Assembly (NCBI GenBank): GCA_965153455.1
Contig: OZ234494.1
Span: forward strand, 20,894,001-20,958,000
DNA length: 64,000 bases
Direction: 5' to 3'
From: Sphagnum compactum
Lineage: Eukaryota > Bryophyta > Sphagnopsida > Sphagnales
Below are positions 59,676-64,000 of the stretch, piece after piece. The notes under the pieces were generated by a model that was given only the letters and a program-made list of their open reading frames with translations, was not told the origin of the DNA and made no database searches. Each line of letters begins with the position of its first letter. Positions within the stretch are counted from its first letter, which is position 1. The translations under genes and the position numbers were made by a program.

Positions 59676-62492
59676 ATGTTACGCACAGTGTCGCGGAGCT
59701 TGCGCTCCGGCAGGTTTCTCAGCAGCTGCCGAGCTGCTGTTGAGGCTCGCGTTTACCCTGGAGACCTAGGCGTCCGCTTGGAGCAAAAGAATGATGGATG
59801 GGTTTCAGGAAACAGGAACTTCAGAACTCAAGGTTTTCGGAACTTGAGGGTTTCAGGATTCGAGGGTTTGAGGCAGCAAGCTGGGTTTTCGGCAGGTGTC
59901 GCGGCAACAGTGAAGGATCCTCAAGGTGTGAGCTCATTATCAGCACCGAAAGTGAAGCTGTTCGTCGGGGGCGAGGCGATCGAGTCCCAGGCGACGGAGG
60001 GCGTGGATGTCGTCAATCCGGCAACGCAAGAGGTGCTGTGTAGAGTTCCTCTGACGACGAGCGAGGAGTTCGAAGCGGCCGTGAAGACGGCGAAAGAGGC
60101 GTACGCGACGTGGAGGAACACGCCCGTGACCACGCGTCAGCGGATCATGCTCAAGCTGCAGGAGCTCATCCGAAGAGACATGGAGAAGCTGGCCTTGAGC
60201 GTCACCTTGGAGCAGGGCAAGACGATCGGGGATGCCCGCGGTGATGTCTTCCGAGGGCTAGAGGTAAGTTTTTCTTCCACGACAAATTCTATAGGTCAAT
60301 TCAAGTTGCCAGTTTGAAGCATATCCCTATCACCTCTGCAGATCCGGGCATCCCCGAGGGGGTGTGGCAACCACAATGGACGATGGCAATTACCTTCGAC
60401 GGTTCTGCCTTTGGAGAAAGCTTTAGGTCCAATCTCTCTGCAGTCTGGAAAATTAGGTCTAAGGAAACTCTGATGCTAAACAGCCATCTACTCTTGTAAC
60501 CGTCTCCTTTGAGGAAAACAATAAGTGGGCCATCCCAAATTTACAAATACTGGGCTTACAAGTCAGTTATGTTTGCTTTCTTCCTCTTTGGTTTCCTACA
60601 TTTCACTGCATCTCCAGAAATTTAGAATTTCACTGTCCTGCTGTCATGCGAAATTTTCTACAGACTACTAAAAGCTTGTAGAGGTTGGGGAATAGGCCTG
60701 GACCTTTCTGTTGGTGACTCCCTCCAGACAGAATCTCAGTTCCTCTTGGGGACTCTTGAATAGTCACAGCATTGCTCTTGCTTTTGTTGAGATGAACTTT
60801 GAATGCTGAAGATGGATATGTTGACTTGATTTGCACCAAGTGCTGTCCAGATGAGAATATGATTGTAATCCTTTGGGTTTAGCCAAGCCTGTTGTAGGTG
60901 GTGGAGCAAGCATGTGGGATGGCAAATCAGCAAATGGGAGAATTTGTAGAAAACGTCTCATCGGGCATTGATACATACAGCATCCGACAGCCATTGGGTG
61001 TGTGTGCAGGCATCTGCCCATTTAACTTCCCGGCCATGATTCCGCTCTGGATGTTTCCAATGGCAGTTACTTGTGGCAACACATTCATTCTAAAGCCTTC
61101 AGAGAAAGATCCCGGTGCTGCAATGCTGCTGGCAGAGCTAGCAACTGAGGCTGGCCTGCCTCCTGGGGTTCTCAACATTGTGCATGGCACACACAAAGTT
61201 GTCAATGATATCTGTGACCATCCTGATATAAGAGCCATCTCTTTTGTTGGATCAGATGTTGCTGGTATGCATATCTACTCTCGAGCATCAGCCACAGGCA
61301 AGAGAGTTCAATGCAACATGGGGGCAAAGAATCATGCTGTGGTGATGCCAGATGCAGACCCTGAAGCAACACTGAATGCACTTGTGGGAGCTGCATTTGG
61401 AGCTGCTGGACAGCGATGCATGGCAATCAGCACTGCTGTGTTTGTTGGGGATTCAAAGTCCTGGGAAGAAGGTTTGAAGAGTAGGGCATCGAAATTGAGA
61501 GTGACTGCAGGGACAGAGCCTGGGGCAGATCTGGGGCCTGTCATTAGCAAGCAGGCCAAGGAGCGCATTTGCAGTCTTGTTGAGTCTGGTGCAGCTAATG
61601 GAGCTAGGCTGGTGCTTGATGGACGTGGAATCAAGGTCAGTCAGAATGTCTTTTCAGAATGTGTGTACTTATAAACATACAAGAGTTAGTTCAAATTGGA
61701 TGGTGACCCTACACCAATTGGATAGTAATATGGATGTCTGTTACTTTTCACTGCTGAAAGAGAGTAACTTTCAATTTTGATAGACCATCTTTTTAAAACT
61801 TAACCATCACTCTGGACCAGCACAAGAGACATATGGCTATAGTAAAGCAAAGTATCATGGATTCCTTCTCATAATGCATGAGATTGGTTTGCAATTGACT
61901 TTTGTTTCAAGTAGCATCAAAAGGTCATGGGCATAACTGCTCTATGCAATGTGCTGGAGTGGTGAGTTCTGCTATTCACTTTTGTGCTATTGCTCTCTGT
62001 GGTGGATTTCCAAAACATGGCGCCAGGCTTACAAAGATTTCTTGGTATTTGCAGGTGCCTGGGTATGAGCATGGGAATTTTGTTGGTCCAACCATCTTGG
62101 CTGATGTGACACAAGAAATGGAATGCTACAAGCAGGAGATATTTGGTCCTGTGCTTCTGTGCATGCAGGCCAGCAGTCTTCAGGAGGCTATTCAGTTAGT
62201 GAACAGCAACAAGTATGGAAATGGGACAGCAATATTCACTAGATCAGGGGCAGCTGCACGCACATTTCAACATGAGATTGATGCTGGTCAAGTTGGAATT
62301 AACATTCCAATACCAGTTCCCCTGCCCTTCTTCTCTTTCACAGGATCCAGGGCGTCATTTGCTGGAGATCTGAACTTCTATGGGAAGGCTGGTGTGCACT
62401 TCTTTACACAGATCAAGACAGTCACTTCACAGTGGAAGGACAAGGACCTTCAAGGTGTGGCTATGGCATTCCCCACTTCACAAAAGGTGTGA
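59676..62492 (+). CDS. ALDH6B2: methylmalonate-semialdehyde dehydrogenase (CoA-acylating), mitochondrial, ALDH6 family
   Basis: Exon 1 59676-60263, exon 2 60898-61635 and exon 3 62055-62492 join in phase 0 across GT-AG introns (634 and 419 bp) and give 587 residues, near the ~600 of plant orthologues. The Arg/Ser-rich start ([14 protein letters not shown]) is a mitochondrial presequence. The enzyme domain starts near residue 90 ([12 protein letters not shown]). Key sites are [13 protein letters not shown] (Asn239, oxyanion hole), Lys262 in [16 protein letters not shown] (NAD fold), NMGAKNH with Asn336 where hydrolytic ALDHs have the general-base Glu, and catalytic Cys370 in [10 protein letters not shown]. 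It ends AFPTSQKV, like plant homologues. The enzyme turns (methyl)malonate semialdehyde plus CoA and NAD into propionyl- or acetyl-CoA in valine, thymine and inositol breakdown. Three exons is few for a plant ALDH6 gene. The apparent extensions of each exon frame are intron read-through. Confidence 0.97.
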
Positions 62493-64000
62493 CTGGTTAC
62501 ATCTTGGGCTGTCCAATTTTACAACTTGGACTCCATCAAGTATTATTTTGCAGCTGGAGCAATTATGAGGTAATCCCCTCCACGGCAAGTTAAAGTTTCA
62601 GGAGCAAAAAGAATTGTACATTAGAGATGGAGAAGGAATAGAAGTGTGGTCTGACTGCATTTGTTAGGTACAGGATAACATGGGTACAACTGCACTAGTT
62701 ACCAAATGCCTGAAAGGCAGATCTATATCTGCAACACTTCCAGGAATTGAATTTGGAGGCACTGCATCCTAGCCACCTCATCCAGCTATGTGGGTGGTGA
62801 TTACAGGGTAAACAGGCCTCTTGGTGACATAATACAATATGGTAGAGAGGATTGAAAAACAGATCACATATCAATCTCACTCGTTCATAGCATGACTGTC
62901 AGCATCAGATTTGTAAGCTAGTGAGGTGCAAGGTATGGGGAGGATTGTAAGCAGAACCTCCCTTGTATGAGAAGCAAACAAATTTTATGTACAGTTATGT
63001 TGTTGTTGACATCTTCAATGCTCATTGCAGATGAGTTTGCTGCCACTAATGTCCAAAACCAGATCTCTGTAGATACTACTAATAAAGTGTGTAAGTGATC
63101 AGTTCCACAATCTGGTGTTCTCCATAGTTAGTTGTACAATTGATAGAAGCAAATTGAGTGAAAACTTCGTACCGTGAAGCAGCATCTTCAGTGAAAACTT
63201 TCTTCATTCCTTGCCTTCTGCCTCACTTTCACCCATCCAATTCAATATCAGAAACAATGAATCAACAAGTTCTGTGCAATGAAGCAAAAGATGTGAAACT
63301 AACTTTCAGTGGAGACATGATTTCTTTTCTGTGTTGCATTTGATACCAAATATCCAAAGCAGAGACTCCTGTGTGCCTTGGCAACAGCAATTCTGACTTC
63401 ACCCATGTTCCACAAAACTTTGCTTCTTTCCATAGCTTTGCAGTGGAAGTTCTTGAGACATTTTAACAACTGTCATTTGTACTCTGTAGGCACATACTCC
63501 GTATCTGGAAATTAGGTACCACCTTGTCCTCAGGTGTCAGCAATGGAAAACACATAGCCTGAGAACAGGAGCTTGCTGATCATGAACATAATGCAGGTCC
63601 TATTTTGGTTCTGCATTGGCATGTTTTAAGAGCTTACATCCAGAAGACACTTCCAAGAACTTGACCCATCTTCTGCATTGCAGGAAGAACAGAAGAATAA
63701 ATTACATATTTCAACTTAAGTTGACACAGGCTCTGGTTGGATTTCAGTCTAACTAGGTTGTCCCAAATGAAGGATAAAAGGGGAGGCCCTTTTGCACTTA
63801 AACTTCAAAATGATGTGCATGATTTCATAGATTGCACTCCAGCAGTTTTGTGCTACACATTCAGTACATGTGTCAGGAGAGACCTTTGTCACACCTTGTC
63901 TGCAAAAAATTGCATGAAATTTGCAGTTTGTAAACAAGTTCAGTCTAGATGTACACAGACATAATGTGTGAAGAACTGAAAAGTGTTTTCAAGGGACTAA
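62493..64000. other. ALDH6 3' region and intergenic DNA
   Basis: The 3'-UTR is expected in the first few hundred bases. Beyond that only short unsupported frames are present, with balanced composition and no repeat I could identify. Confidence 0.45.

Noticed and set aside
1-64000. CRISPR arrays, bacterial operons, rRNA or tRNA genes, integrated virus
   Set aside because: None seen; the window is plant nuclear DNA with spliced genes and no convincing tRNA A/B boxes, rRNA or viral polymerase sequence.

Overview
This is a nuclear plant genomic window. Five intact genes of ordinary land-plant type lie far apart in AT-rich, repeat-filled DNA. They have spliceosomal introns, a chloroplast outer-envelope pore gene is present, and the repeats are plant-type Helitrons, CACTA elements and a degenerate CENP-B/DDE_1 transposase. 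Gene spacing of roughly 10 kb or more suggests a large genome. The H2A.Z N-terminus (GLLMGK) and the intron-poor ALDH6 gene make me lean to a land plant outside the core angiosperms (moss, lycophyte, fern or gymnosperm), but I cannot settle the lineage.

Layout. 1-3.3 kb: no gene recognised. 3.68-4.37 kb (+): a single-exon, membrane-anchored RING E3 ligase of the RMA type. 6.20-10.79 kb (-): OEP21, assembled from five small exons; introns 1 and 2 carry three direct repeats about 575 bp apart. 12.2-14.2 kb: a decayed copy of an unknown locus whose better copy lies at 26.7-28.0 kb. 15.0-17.05 kb: CACTA elements. 19.7-21.15 kb: a large fold-back (inverted repeat). 21.4-26.1 kb: three Helitron-like elements, two placed end to end. 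28-38.7 kb: a gene desert with retroelement and repeat relics. 39.2-41.2 kb (+): histone H2A.Z with an E2F-type site upstream. 42.2-42.4 kb (-): a C-terminal fragment of ribosome-export factor NMD3. 43.6-46.3 kb: a promoter-like, possibly transcribed stretch with a telobox, a (TC)28 tract and a tandem repeat. 48.06-49.2 kb (-): a DDE_1 transposase pseudogene. 50.4-50.9 kb (-): a gag-like relic. 52.3-55.5 kb: a 3.2-kb CACTA element with a 3-bp target duplication. 57.67-58.49 kb (-): ribosomal protein S29 (uS14) in three exons, with TATA box and teloboxes. 59.68-62.49 kb (+): mitochondrial methylmalonate-semialdehyde dehydrogenase (ALDH6) in three exons.

The genes do not form a pathway. They are housekeeping functions: protein quality control at the ER membrane, plastid solute exchange, chromatin, translation and valine catabolism. 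The DNA between them is mostly mobile-element debris. The least explained items are the two-copy locus at 12-14 and 27-28 kb, the fold-back at 19.7-21.15 kb, and the 43.6-46.3 kb stretch.
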